A stretch of 64,000 nt of DNA from Nodularia sp. LEGE 06071. GTDB lineage: Bacteria > Cyanobacteriota > Cyanobacteriia > Cyanobacteriales > Nostocaceae. Both the position numbers and the translations under genes were made by a program. The DNA is taken from positions 45,555 through 109,554 of the forward strand of contig NZ_JADEWH010000017.1 of assembly GCF_015207755.1 (NCBI RefSeq), read 5' to 3'. Shown one piece after another: positions 31,181 through 40,520 of the stretch. Below the pieces are notes generated by a model that was given only the letters and a program-made list of their open reading frames with translations, was not told the origin of the DNA and made no database searches. Position 1 is the first letter of the stretch. Every line of letters begins with the position of its first letter.

Positions 31181-33139
31181 ATGCAAATTAAGTCCATAAC
31201 TCTCTACAACTCTGCCGGGGATAAGCGAACCATAGATTTTAAATTAGGACAAGTTAATATAATTACTGGCGATTCGAGTAGGGGTAAATCTGCTCTTCTT
31301 GAAATTGTAGACTATTGCCTGGGACGGACAGAATCTCAGATTCCTTATGGCGTTATACAAGATAAAGTTGCTTGGTATGCCGTTCTTTTTCAGATTAATG
31401 AAAATCAGGTTTTTATTGCAAAACCCAAGCCGCTGGAAAATAGTGCTTCACAGAATCAAGTCTATTATGATTTCGGCACTAATATTCTCATTCCTGAGTT
31501 AGCTCACTTAGAACCAAACTCTAACGATGACGCAATCAAAAGTTATTTGTCCCAATTAATTGGAATTTCTCCTAACCAAACTATTGTTGAAGAAGGAGGG
31601 TCAAGACAAAAATTTGAAACAAATATAAGACACGCGATTTATTATCTTTTTCAAAAACAAAGTACTATTGCAAATCAGGGTATTTTATTTCATCGTCAGC
31701 AAGAGAATTATATCCCACAAACAATCAAAGATACAATTCCATATTTTTTAGGCGCAATTCAAGAAGATAGACTTAAATTGCAAAAAGAACTGCATCAAGC
31801 TCGTCAGAGGTTAGCGAAAGCTCTAAGTAGCCTTAAAGAAGCAGAATCGATTACAAAAAAAAGAGTTGTTATTGGTGGTAATCTTCTGATTGAGGCTCAA
31901 CAAGTAGGTTTAATAAATTCTAATTTTATTGCTAAAGATGCGAGTGATATTTTAGATGCACTACAGTCTACTTTGGAATGGAAAGCAACTGAAGTTATAC
32001 TGACAGGCAATGATCAATTCCCAGAACTACAGGCTGAAGTTGAGGAAATTCGCCAAGAGTTTAAACAAATACACGAAAAAATTATTGCTACAGAAACTTT
32101 TTTAAAAAAAGAAACAGGGTTTTCCAAAGAAGCCAATCAACAACTATTGAGACTAGAATCGATAGATTTATTTAAGAAAGATAATAGTAATCCACATCAG
32201 TGTCCTTTCTGTAACTCTATTTTGCCAGAATCTATTCCCAGCCTTTCTGCAATGAAAGAATCTTTGATAAATTTACAAAATAATGTCAAAAACGTAGAAG
32301 TTAGCCAGCCAAGACTAATTGAGCATATTCAACAACTTAAAGAACAGCGTGAAGAACTAAGACTACAAATTCAAGAAAAAGAAATGGCTATTAATGCTGC
32401 GATAGATGAGCAAGAAGCAGCCCAACAAATTCGTGATACTAACGCTCATATAGCTCGCATAGTAGGCCGGATTAGTCTATATATTGAAACTTTAGAATTT
32501 ACAGATGAAAATTCTCAAATACGCTCAGATATTGAGCAATTGAGGAAACTGATTGCTAGTTACGAAGAACAACTAGATGTTGGTGAAATAAAAGCAATTT
32601 TAGCTTCCATATTAAATCGAATTGGACAGCAGATGACGGAATGGGCTAAACGACTAAAACTTGAACATAGTGACTCTCCTTATCGATTTGATTTAAATAA
32701 CTTGACTGTAATTGCAGACAGACCTGATCGACCAATTCCTATGAAAAGAATGGGAGGAGGAGAAAACTGGCTGGGTTGTCACTTAATTACACTTCTGGCT
32801 TTACACAAACATTTTGTTGAGCGTAATCGTCCAGTTCCGCACTTTTTATTTTTAGATCAACCTACCCAAATTTATTTTCCATCAGAAGGAGGGTATCTTA
32901 ATTTACAAAAAATACCCTCAGACGGAAACATTAGTTCTAGTGCTGATATGGAAGCAGTTGAAAGAATGTTTGACTTTTTGTTTGATGTATGCGAAGAACT
33001 ATCTCCCCATTTTCAAATCATCATTATGGAACACGCAAATCTTGCTAACAATGAGAGGTTTCAAAATTCATTGGTTGAAAAACCTTGGACTGATGGTAAA
33101 GCTTTAATACCTGAGAACTGGGTATCATCTCAAGATTAA
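31181..33139 (+). CDS. ABC-3C ATPase (DUF3732, RecN/SMC-like)
   Basis: The product from ATG 31181 has 652 residues. The Walker A motif GDSSRGKS is at residues 30-37. A long coiled coil (about 190-500) contains HQCPFCNS with C341 and C344, like a zinc hook. The C-terminal half-site has MGGGENWLGCHL as signature and FLFLDQPTQIYFP as Walker B (D559), then IIIMEHANL as the H-loop. DUF3732 ATPases are the sensor/motor of ABC-3C systems predicted to act against phages and plasmids. The gene starts 11 bases after the middle component, so the three genes form an operon. An extended upstream start at 31109 would overlap the previous gene. Confidence 0.85.
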   Translation: MQIKSITLYNSAGDKRTIDFKLGQVNIITGDSSRGKSALLEIVDYCLGRTESQIPYGVIQDKVAWYAVLFQINENQVFIAKPKPLENSASQNQVYYDFGTNILIPELAHLEPNSNDDAIKSYLSQLIGISPNQTIVEEGGSRQKFETNIRHAIYYLFQKQSTIANQGILFHRQQENYIPQTIKDTIPYFLGAIQEDRLKLQKELHQARQRLAKALSSLKEAESITKKRVVIGGNLLIEAQQVGLINSNFIAKDASDILDALQSTLEWKATEVILTGNDQFPELQAEVEEIRQEFKQIHEKIIATETFLKKETGFSKEANQQLLRLESIDLFKKDNSNPHQCPFCNSILPESIPSLSAMKESLINLQNNVKNVEVSQPRLIEHIQQLKEQREELRLQIQEKEMAINAAIDEQEAAQQIRDTNAHIARIVGRISLYIETLEFTDENSQIRSDIEQLRKLIASYEEQLDVGEIKAILASILNRIGQQMTEWAKRLKLEHSDSPYRFDLNNLTVIADRPDRPIPMKRMGGGENWLGCHLITLLALHKHFVERNRPVPHFLFLDQPTQIYFPSEGGYLNLQKIPSDGNISSSADMEAVERMFDFLFDVCEELSPHFQIIIMEHANLANNERFQNSLVEKPWTDGKALIPENWVSSQD

Positions 33140-33933
33140 ACGATTACACACAGATTATAGATGGTATTTTTGGGAACAGTTGAACTCAATAACTTCCCAG
33201 GGGGTAACGGTTTAATTCATCTTTATAAAATTTCCAATCTGGCAGAAATTTATTCATTAAGGAGACGAAGCGATTGCCAAATTATTTGACCACTTGACAA
33301 ATTAATGTGCATAAAAATATTAACTCCTAAACCCTCACTATATAAGGGTTTTATTATTTTAGGCTATGTTTAGCCAAACAAGAGCAAAAAGCCAGTGTCT
33401 GGTTGGCGTGGTTCTCGATTTTCGCTCAAAACCCGTGATGGACTGAATTTATCAGTGGAATACAGCAATCATATTTGGCAGTGTGACCACACTCGTGCAG
33501 ACATATTGCTAGTAGATCAGCAGGGTGAACTTTTAGGTCGTCCTTGGCGGACAAGTATACAATTGTAGAATATCTTCCATTTGACAGACTACTAGGTCGC
33601 TGGAAACGTCAGAAATCTCAACTTACTGATGAGGATGTAGAAACTCCATCTTCAACGAAGTCAGCAAGTCTGGGAGAAAAATTTAATGTATATGAAGGAA
33701 TGTAAATTATTCGTAGAGTGTGTTGCGCCGTAAGTCCACCGCACCTTCTTGCACCTTAATTTGTTGACGGTGCTTTACACTGCGCGACAACACTGACTAC
33801 AGTTTATTTATCTTTATATAGTTATCAATATTTATGCCCATCTACTTAAGATGGGGGAGTTCATTTTCTCATTCCCACATTCCCCTAAACTAAAAGCAGC
33901 AAACCTTTTCAAACTGGCTGAGGAAAGTAGATT
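33140..33933. other. Spacer between ABC-3C and mgtE
   Basis: Apart from the transposase remnant, it contains a GTGTTGCGC.../GCGCGACAACAC imperfect inverted repeat at about 33720-33793 and the mgtE leader. No other gene is supported. Confidence 0.5.
33374..33705 (+). pseudogene. Remnant of a TnsB/TniA (Mu-type) DDE transposase
   Basis: An open stretch 33374-33568 encodes PVSGWRGSRFSLKTRDGLNL, then VEYSNHIWQCDHTRADILLV and DQQGELLGRPWR before a stop. The WQCDHTRADILLVD and GRPW motifs belong to the integrase-core domain (first catalytic Asp in CDHT) of TnsB/TniA-like transposases. A different frame, 33553-33705, reads KYTIVEYLPFDRLLGRWKRQ and stops; it may be the collapsed C-terminal end. No start, no complete catalytic triad, no partner genes. 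It lies directly after the ABC-3C operon. Confidence 0.75.
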
Positions 33934-35334
33934 TTGACAGAAACGAATAATTTAAACTTTACCACCCAAAATGCCACGCGCAACGAATTGCGGGATTTAG
34001 TGCGAAATCAGCTAAAAATTCTGCTGGAAGCGGGGAACTTGCTGGAAGCCAAATCTATTCTCCAACCTGTGCAACCAGCGGACATTGCTGAGGCCATTGA
34101 AGGTTTACCAGAAGCAATGCACGCTTTGGTTTTTCGCTTGCTTCCTAAAACTCAGGCTATCGAGGTGTATGAATATCTCGACTACAGTGTTCAAGAACAT
34201 TTAATTGAAGAACTCAAAAGTCAAGATGTTCGTGACATTGTAGATAAAATGTCCCCGGATGACCGCGCCAGGTTATTTGACGAGTTACCAGCAAAAGTTG
34301 TCAATCGTTTGCTAGAACAACTGAGTCCAGCAGAACGCCAAGCTACAGCCCAACTTTTGGGTTACGAGGCGGGTACAGCTGGGCGCATCATGACACCGGA
34401 GTTAATTTATCTTAAAGAAAATTTTACAGTAACTCAAGCCATAGAGCGAATTCGCAGCCTCGCTAATGTCAGTGAGATGATTTACTACCTTTACGTGACT
34501 GATACCGCTAGGCGTTTGACGGGAATTGTATCTTTACGCGAGTTGGTGGTATCTCAGCCTGAACAAACCATTGGCGAAATTATGACTCGTGAAGTGGTGT
34601 TTGTCCACACAGATGCAGACCAAGAAGAAGTCGCTCGATTAATTCAAAGATATGATTTTTTAGCTGTTCCTGTGGTGGATAAAGAACAGCTTTTAGTCGG
34701 TATCGTCACCGTTGATGATGTGATTGATATTCTGCAACAGGAAACCACCGAGGATATCTATGCTTTGGGTGGTGGTGTGCAGTCGGATGGTGACAACTAT
34801 TTTCAGATGAGTTTACTGCAAGTTGCCCGCAAGCGGGTGGTGTGGTTATTTGTTTTACTGATCACGAACACAGTGACTGGCACAATTATCAAGTCCCAAG
34901 AAGATATTTTAAAACAAGCGGTGATCCTGACGGCGTTTATTCCTTTGCTCACAGGTACTGGTGGTAATGTGGGCGCTCAGTCTTCTACAGTGGTAATTCG
35001 TGGGATGAGTACCGATGAAATCAGATCGCTGAAAATATGGCAGATAATTGGCAGAGAAGCGATCGCGGGGGCGTTTTTGGGAATAATGTTAGGTAGCATC
35101 GCCACAGTGTGGGCGTACTTTTTGCAAGGACGCGCCGAGGTAGCGTTCACTGTAGGTATCAGTCTGGTAGCTATTTCTATTATTGCTTCTGTCTCAGGTT
35201 CAGCACTGCCATTTTTATTCCGCGCTGTCCGCTTAGACCCAGCGTTGATGTCAGCACCATTTATTACTACAGCCGTTGATGTTCTGGGTGTTGTGATTTA
35301 CTTTAAATTGGCGCGAGTCATTTTAGGTTTATAA
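33934..35334 (+). CDS. mgtE: Magnesium transporter MgtE
   Basis: MgtE is a dimeric Mg2+ channel gated by cytosolic magnesium. The 466-residue protein has the N-terminal helical domain (LEAKSILQPVQPADIAEAIE), two CBS domains (MTPELIYLKENFTVTQAIE; IMTREVVFVHTDADQEEVA ... VGIVTVDDVID) and about five membrane helices from residue 295. PLLTGTGGNVGAQSSTVVIRG is the signature of the pore region. Translation probably starts at TTG 33934 behind GAGGAAAG. A single gene, not linked to the ABC-3C system in function. Confidence 0.94.
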   Translation: MTETNNLNFTTQNATRNELRDLVRNQLKILLEAGNLLEAKSILQPVQPADIAEAIEGLPEAMHALVFRLLPKTQAIEVYEYLDYSVQEHLIEELKSQDVRDIVDKMSPDDRARLFDELPAKVVNRLLEQLSPAERQATAQLLGYEAGTAGRIMTPELIYLKENFTVTQAIERIRSLANVSEMIYYLYVTDTARRLTGIVSLRELVVSQPEQTIGEIMTREVVFVHTDADQEEVARLIQRYDFLAVPVVDKEQLLVGIVTVDDVIDILQQETTEDIYALGGGVQSDGDNYFQMSLLQVARKRVVWLFVLLITNTVTGTIIKSQEDILKQAVILTAFIPLLTGTGGNVGAQSSTVVIRGMSTDEIRSLKIWQIIGREAIAGAFLGIMLGSIATVWAYFLQGRAEVAFTVGISLVAISIIASVSGSALPFLFRAVRLDPALMSAPFITTAVDVLGVVIYFKLARVILGL

Positions 35335-35396
35335 CTTGTGAGTTATGATGCGTGAGTTAATTTCATCAAAACTCCGCAATCTTCACCCTAAAATTT

Positions 35397-35654
35397 TTAT
35401 AATTCCGAAGCCGTCTCTGGTGCAACAATTTCTCCAGTACCTAATTCGAGGATCATATCCTGATCCGTAATTAATTCATTGAGTTCCTTCACTTGTAAAT
35501 TCATTTTTTCACAAGAGTCTCTGAGTTCACGGGCAAAACGGTTGATATCATCGCCATAGCCACATTGATGAGCCGCAGTTTCTATTCCCTGCTTGGCATT
35601 TGCTCTAGCACAATCTACTAATTCTGTGCCAATCAATGGTTTTGGAGATGTCAT
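35397..35654 (-). CDS. Conserved small protein of unknown function
   Basis: The 85-residue soluble protein (MTSPKPLIGTELVDCARANA) has three cysteines (DCARAN, HQCGYGDD, RDSCEKM), predicted helices throughout and an acidic C-terminal tail. No known domain recognised. It has a good codon pattern and its own space between mgtE and an SDR gene, so it is likely real; no function can be assigned. Confidence 0.7.
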   Translation of the reverse strand: MTSPKPLIGTELVDCARANAKQGIETAAHQCGYGDDINRFARELRDSCEKMNLQVKELNELITDQDMILELGTGEIVAPETASEL

Positions 35655-35835
35655 AATTCGTAGTTGTGATTTTTCACTTGTTTATCGTTAGCTAGACTAG
35701 CATTTATTTACTATTAATGTATCCATCTGATGGCAGAGAAATATAAATTGCTAATTGTAAAAATTTCCGATCCCGGTATCTTCAAGATACCAGGATGGTC
35801 ATCTGTTGCTAAATCATAACTTCTCACTTGTTGAA

Positions 35836-36690
35836 TTAGCCGTTGACTATTGATCCACCATTGGGATGTAATACTTGACCAGACATATAAGATGCATCAT
35901 CGGAAGCTAAAAAGACATAACTGGGTGCAACTTCTTCTGGTTGTCCGGCTCGTTGCATTGGAACTTGTTTGCCGAAGGTTGCAACTTGATCGGCGGGAAA
36001 GGTGGAAGGAATTAATGGTGTCCAAATTGGGCCAGGTGCGACAGCATTAACCCGAATGCCTTTGGAGACTAAATTTTGTGATAAGGAACGAGTAAAGGCG
36101 ACTATTGCCCCTTTTGTAGAAGAGTAATCGAGTAATTTAGCATTACCTTTATACGCTGTAACTGATGTAGTATTAATGATGGAACTACCTGATTTTAAAT
36201 GTTTCATCGCTGCTTTAGTCAGGTAAAACATCGAGAAAATATTAGTGCGGAAAGTGCGCTCTAGTTGCTCTTTAGTGATTTCTTCAATGTTTTCTTTTGG
36301 ATGTTGTTCAGCCGCGTTATTAATCAGAATATCGAGTTGACCTAATTCCTCAACAGTTTGTTCTACAGCTTGCTGACAAAAGGTTTCATCAGTAATATCG
36401 CCGGCGATCGCCACTACACGCCGCCCCAGATTTTCTACCAAATGTTTGGTTTCTTTCGCATCATCATGTTCCTTCAAGTAAACGATCGCCACATCTGCAC
36501 CTTCTTTGGCAAAGGCGATCGCCACAGCCCGACCAATACCACTATCTCCCCCTGTAATCAATGCTACTTTATTATCTAACTTGCCACTGCCTCGATACTG
36601 GGGGTCATCAGCTTTGGGCTTGGGCTGCATTTCTGATTCTTTACCGGGTGGTTTTTGTTCCTGTGGTGGTTGTAAAATTTCTTCTGGCAT
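35836..36690 (-). CDS. SDR family oxidoreductase (YghA-like)
   Basis: A short-chain dehydrogenase with an extra 35-residue Pro/Lys-rich N-terminus (QPPQEQKPPGKESEMQPKP). The cofactor motif is ALITGGDSGIGRAVAIAF, NNAAEQHP is the NNAG-type motif, and the catalytic Ser/Tyr/Lys are in INTTSVTAYKG and LDYSSTKGAIV. APGPIWTPL and the GGSIVNG ending match the YghA/GsiB-like subgroup, often stress induced in bacteria. 284 residues. The substrate is unknown, probably an aldehyde/alcohol pair using NAD(P). Confidence 0.9.
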   Translation of the reverse strand: MPEEILQPPQEQKPPGKESEMQPKPKADDPQYRGSGKLDNKVALITGGDSGIGRAVAIAFAKEGADVAIVYLKEHDDAKETKHLVENLGRRVVAIAGDITDETFCQQAVEQTVEELGQLDILINNAAEQHPKENIEEITKEQLERTFRTNIFSMFYLTKAAMKHLKSGSSIINTTSVTAYKGNAKLLDYSSTKGAIVAFTRSLSQNLVSKGIRVNAVAPGPIWTPLIPSTFPADQVATFGKQVPMQRAGQPEEVAPSYVFLASDDASYMSGQVLHPNGGSIVNG

Positions 36691-37104
36691 CGGATAATTT
36701 CCTGTAAATTAATGACGGAAAAAACAATTGATAAAATCCTAAAAGTAAACCCTGGATCGATAATTCAATCCAAGGTTTTATTTATGCTTTAACTCCCAAC
36801 TTACAATTGTAAGTTCAGGCATTTTTACCCCGGATGTAAGCCAAACGTACTAATTGAGGGCAATTGCACGCGACCGACATTTTTATCCTCACACCTGACA
36901 CACGCTCTTAATCTGACCACTGAAAACAAGTACACAACTCTCTTAGAATGTCAGGATTTTTCCTGTTCATCTGCTTTTAAGTTAACTACGAAATTAGGGA
37001 AATTTATCGTTCTTGAGATGGAAAGACAAATTAGCTTTTCTCAACCTTAAGACGTAAAATAAAGTCATAACAATAAATCATTTGAATGTTAATTTTACTG
37101 AATT
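36691..37104. other. Intergenic region SDR/O-methyltransferase
   Basis: The divergent spacer holds a hairpin with arms AAACCCTGGAT (36747-36757) and ATCCAAGGTTT (36768-36778), followed by TTATTTAT on the plus strand. It resembles a terminator but no plus-strand gene precedes it. Nothing else is supported. Confidence 0.45.
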
Positions 37105-37767
37105 ATGGCAAATCAAACACTGGGAATAGAACCACAGCTATATAACTACTTACTCTCAGTATCTTTACGGGAACCAAAAATCCTGTCTCAACTGAGGGAA
37201 GAAACAGCCCAGCATCCGATGGCGATGATGCAGATTGCACCGGAACAGGGGCAATTTATGGCTTTGCTAGTGCAATTAATGGGAGCCAAAAAAACTTTAG
37301 AAGTAGGGGTATTTACGGGTTATAGTTCCTTGGCGGTGGCTTTGGTGTTACCTCCAGAAGGTCGGGTAGTAGCCTGTGATGTGAGTGCAGAATTTACAGC
37401 GATCGCTCGTCGTTATTGGCAAGCAGCCGGGGTAGCGGATAAAATAGACTTACACATTGCTCCAGCAATGGAGACATTAGATCAGTTACTCGCCGCAGGT
37501 GAAGCAGAAACCTTTGATTTCGCCTTCATCGATGCTGATAAAAGTAATTATGATGGTTATTATGAGCGATCGCTACAATTAGTCCGTCCTGGTGGATTAA
37601 TTGTGATTGATAATGTTCTGTGGTCAGGAAAAGTTGCAGATACCGAAGTCCAAGACAATCGCACCACAAAGATTCGCGCCCTGAATGAGAAACTGCATCA
37701 AGACCAGCGAATTAACCTCAGTTTAGTTCCCATCGCCGATGGTTTAACCCTAGCCCACAAGAAATAA
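37105..37767 (+). CDS. Class I SAM-dependent O-methyltransferase (CCoAOMT-like)
   Basis: The 220-residue enzyme matches the cation-dependent catechol/caffeoyl-CoA O-methyltransferase family. SAM-binding motif is TLEVGVFTGYSSLAVALVLP near residue 70, VVACDVSAEF follows, and DFAFIDADKSNYDGYYE and GGLIVIDNVLWSGKV hold the metal ligands. The acceptor is probably a catechol-type compound. Cyanobacterial homologues are common; there is no linked pathway gene upstream. The PqqD-type cluster begins 154 bases downstream. Confidence 0.93.
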   Translation: MANQTLGIEPQLYNYLLSVSLREPKILSQLREETAQHPMAMMQIAPEQGQFMALLVQLMGAKKTLEVGVFTGYSSLAVALVLPPEGRVVACDVSAEFTAIARRYWQAAGVADKIDLHIAPAMETLDQLLAAGEAETFDFAFIDADKSNYDGYYERSLQLVRPGGLIVIDNVLWSGKVADTEVQDNRTTKIRALNEKLHQDQRINLSLVPIADGLTLAHKK

Positions 37768-37921
37768 TTTCTGTAGAGGTAATACCCTTCGGGAAGCCTA
37801 TGGCTACATGAATTGCCTCTATAGCAAAAGTTGTGAGCTTTTAGTATAAAAAATTACTACTAATGGCATACCATAAAGCATGGTATTGTGTAAAATTAAT
37901 AGTCAAGTTGTCAGAACTTAT

Positions 37922-38371
37922 ATGGAGAACAGCCAAGTGTTTCGAGTCAATAGTCCTCAAGTTGTCTGTGAAACTATTGATGGAGAAGTGGTAGTTGTTG
38001 ATCTTGAGCGGGGTTACTATTACAGTCTGCTAAAAACTGGCGCAGATTTGTGGAGTTGTATCGAGCGTCATCTTCAGCGCCATGACATAATCCAAGAACT
38101 TGGACAAAAGTATGATGGGACTATCGGAGAGATTACTGAGGCGATTGATGAGTTTCTTGACAACTTGCAACATGAGGGATTAATTGTTGCTGATGCCACT
38201 ATTACACCTGGGGCTATTAATGATCAAGAATCAGTTACCAGTACCGAAAAGCCCAAATTTGAGAAACCGATACTAGAGAAGTTTACAGATATGGAAGATT
38301 TGCTGCTGCTTGATCCGATTCATGAGGTGGATGTAGATGCAGGATGGCCAAATGTGAAGACGGTTTCATAG
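37922..38371 (+). CDS. PqqD-like peptide-binding protein
   Basis: The 149-residue product begins MENSQVFRVNSPQVVCETID at ATG 37922. The first 90 residues show the PqqD/RRE fold pattern: VVDLERGYYYSLLKTGADLW, then a winged-helix-like IIQELGQKYDG and DEFLDNLQHEGLIV. PqqD-type domains bind leader peptides of ribosomal peptides and present them to modifying enzymes. The C-terminal 50 residues are acidic and extra. It leads a plus-strand operon with NTase-like, HprK-like and glycosyltransferase genes. An upstream ATG at 37880 is less likely to be used. Confidence 0.85.
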   Translation: MENSQVFRVNSPQVVCETIDGEVVVVDLERGYYYSLLKTGADLWSCIERHLQRHDIIQELGQKYDGTIGEITEAIDEFLDNLQHEGLIVADATITPGAINDQESVTSTEKPKFEKPILEKFTDMEDLLLLDPIHEVDVDAGWPNVKTVS

Positions 38372-38395
38372 TGAAGACAATATGTTGATTTTACT

Positions 38396-39406
38396 ATGAG
38401 TTTAGACTGGAGCAATCGCCTGGCTTACTTTGATAGTTATCGATTAAAATTGTCCCACAAACAATTACTCAAAGCCACACTCTTAAAAGAGCAGGCAATG
38501 TTAACGGCTTGGCAAGATTGGCGAGATTCAGTTGATATAGAAACTTTAGATAGTAGTTCCTATTTATTGTTGCCACAACTTTACCAAAATTTATTAGCTC
38601 ATGGAGTTGATGACGCTGATATGGCTAGGCTCAAGGGGATCTATCGCCGCCATTGGTATGCTAATCAATTGCAACTCAAATCCCTGACAGCAATATTGTC
38701 TAGTTTAAAGGACATTGGCATTGAGGCGATTGTGCTGGGGGATGCGACTTGGGGTGGGATAGGTAAAAATCAAATCGAGAATTACCGCCCAATTTCTAGC
38801 TTCCATCTCTTGCTTGATGGCAATTGTTTAGACACAGCAATCGAGCATTTGCTCTCGCTAAATTGGCATAGCGTTGATGGTAGTAAGCAACAATTTAAGG
38901 AATTACGCCACAATTGTGATTCATCGCTGAATTTACGGCTTTATTTGCAAGAACATCTGTTTTGGGCAATTCCCCAAGACTATACGGATGGGCAGGTGTG
39001 GCATTATGCAACTGCGGATTGGAGCAGTGAAGCGGGTTGGCGGCTGAGTGCAACGGATCAGTTCCTGGATGGATGCGCGCGAATGTTTTTTAGACAGCGG
39101 ACTAAATCATCAAATCCACAGATACACAGGATTGCAGATGCTTTCCTGTTAATTGCGAATCTCCCAAACAACGATTGGATTAGGTTGATTACACAGGCAC
39201 AGCGATATCAAATGATCTTGCCTGTGCGGAATATGTTGCAGCTTTTGCAGCAGTTAGTTTCAGTAGAATTACCAAGTTGGGTATTACCGGCTCTCTGGCA
39301 AATGCCGATCGCCAATACGGAGTGGGTAAAATATCGAGTTTTAGATGGCGATCGCCGTTCTATGATTCGTTCGATGATTGTCCAATCCTTAGAATTATTG
39401 AAATGA
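38396..39406 (+). CDS. Nucleotidyltransferase-like protein (PF14907-type), degenerate active site
   Basis: The 336-residue protein shares its architecture with the gene at 45861-47204: an N-terminal helical domain, then LSSLKDIGIEAIVLGDATWG in the place where active homologues have GIxAIxFKGxVLA. The following catalytic strand reads PISSFHLLLDGN instead of R-x-x-x-D-L-D-I-L-V. The Lys-Gly and one of the two Asp residues are therefore missing, and it may be a pseudo-enzyme. The gene is 24 bases after the PqqD gene and overlaps the next gene by 4 bases (ATGA), so coupling is strong. Function unknown. Confidence 0.72.
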   Translation: MSLDWSNRLAYFDSYRLKLSHKQLLKATLLKEQAMLTAWQDWRDSVDIETLDSSSYLLLPQLYQNLLAHGVDDADMARLKGIYRRHWYANQLQLKSLTAILSSLKDIGIEAIVLGDATWGGIGKNQIENYRPISSFHLLLDGNCLDTAIEHLLSLNWHSVDGSKQQFKELRHNCDSSLNLRLYLQEHLFWAIPQDYTDGQVWHYATADWSSEAGWRLSATDQFLDGCARMFFRQRTKSSNPQIHRIADAFLLIANLPNNDWIRLITQAQRYQMILPVRNMLQLLQQLVSVELPSWVLPALWQMPIANTEWVKYRVLDGDRRSMIRSMIVQSLELLK

Positions 39407-40500
39407 ACCTTCACCCTAATCTGAGTATTGCTGAGAGCGATCGCCTTGCTTATTTCCAACTGGTATATACAGGCTTTGAGAGAGCTGCTCAGATTTCCAC
39501 AGAGGTGCAGTATTTTTATGCCATCGGTAAGTATAATATCTGTCTGAGATTTGCGGGAGAGGGGCTGATTCCCCAGATTACCCCTGCATTGTCCCATCTC
39601 TCTATAGCCCCAGTTCCCCAGCCTGATCTCACGATTTGCCTGTGGGATAATGTCTCAACTAAAACACAATTGCCGTTATTAATTGATAGTCTATTAACTC
39701 TGATTCGACGGCATTGGGCAGATTATCTGGGTCCACGCAAAGAGATCAAAGCCTATGATGGCGATCGCATTCGCAGCAATTTTCATATTGGCCCCAACAT
39801 TCTCAGCGTGCTAGATCGAGAGCAAAATTTAGCTTGTTATTGGATTGACAATGCTGAAGATATTCCTTATTGGGAAAAAGGTTCACCCCTGCAAACCATC
39901 TTGAACTGGTGGACAAGCGATCACCGCCAACATCAATATGTTCACGCAGGTGCGATCGGCAATCCGGATGGGGGAGTTTTGTTAGCAGGAAAAGGTGGAT
40001 CTGGCAAATCTTCCACGGCGCTCACCTGTATCAATAGTTCCCTGCTCTATGCCAGTGATGATTATTGTTTAGTCACCAGTGATCCTCAACCCTATGTTTA
40101 TAGCCTCTACAACACCTCCAAATTAAAAGGACAAGCGGATCTAGAACGATTTCCCCATTTAGCCGATCTAGTGGATAATCGCGATCGCTTAGAGAATGAA
40201 AAAGCAATGCTATTTTTGCATCAACACCATCCTCAAAAAATCGTACAAGGATTTCCCATCAAAGCCGTGCTAGTGCCTCAAATCACAGGGAAACTAGATA
40301 CCCATCTCCGTCCCATCAGTGCAGGAGCAGCCTTACGCGCCCTAGCCCCTAGTACCATCTTTCAATTAGCTGGTAGTGGACAAACAGCATTACAAATCAT
40401 GTCAAGTTTAGTCAAGCAAGTTCCTTGCTATGTTTTGGAACTTGGTACTGATGTCACCCAAATCCCAAATGTGATTTTGGATCTACTCTCACAACTTTAG
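39403..40500 (+). CDS. HPr kinase-like (HprK-type) P-loop protein
   Basis: The 365-residue protein from ATG 39403 overlaps the preceding stop (ATGA). A P-loop GKGGSGKSS at about residues 196-204 lies in YVHAGAIGNPDGGVLLAGKG; YASDDYCLV follows as the acidic motif typical of HprK-like kinases. IKAVLVPQITG and the helical C-terminus agree. Stand-alone HprK-like proteins next to PqqD proteins are found in peptide-modification clusters, where one has been shown to phosphorylate a precursor peptide; this is a family-level inference here. Confidence 0.83.
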   Translation: MNLHPNLSIAESDRLAYFQLVYTGFERAAQISTEVQYFYAIGKYNICLRFAGEGLIPQITPALSHLSIAPVPQPDLTICLWDNVSTKTQLPLLIDSLLTLIRRHWADYLGPRKEIKAYDGDRIRSNFHIGPNILSVLDREQNLACYWIDNAEDIPYWEKGSPLQTILNWWTSDHRQHQYVHAGAIGNPDGGVLLAGKGGSGKSSTALTCINSSLLYASDDYCLVTSDPQPYVYSLYNTSKLKGQADLERFPHLADLVDNRDRLENEKAMLFLHQHHPQKIVQGFPIKAVLVPQITGKLDTHLRPISAGAALRALAPSTIFQLAGSGQTALQIMSSLVKQVPCYVLELGTDVTQIPNVILDLLSQL

Positions 40501-40520
40501 AGATCATAAATTTTCATCTT

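Noticed and set aside
37863..37994. 43-codon ORF overlapping the PqqD start, as a precursor peptide
   Set aside because: It is read in another frame of the PqqD gene itself, has no ribosome binding site and its codons look like a shadow.
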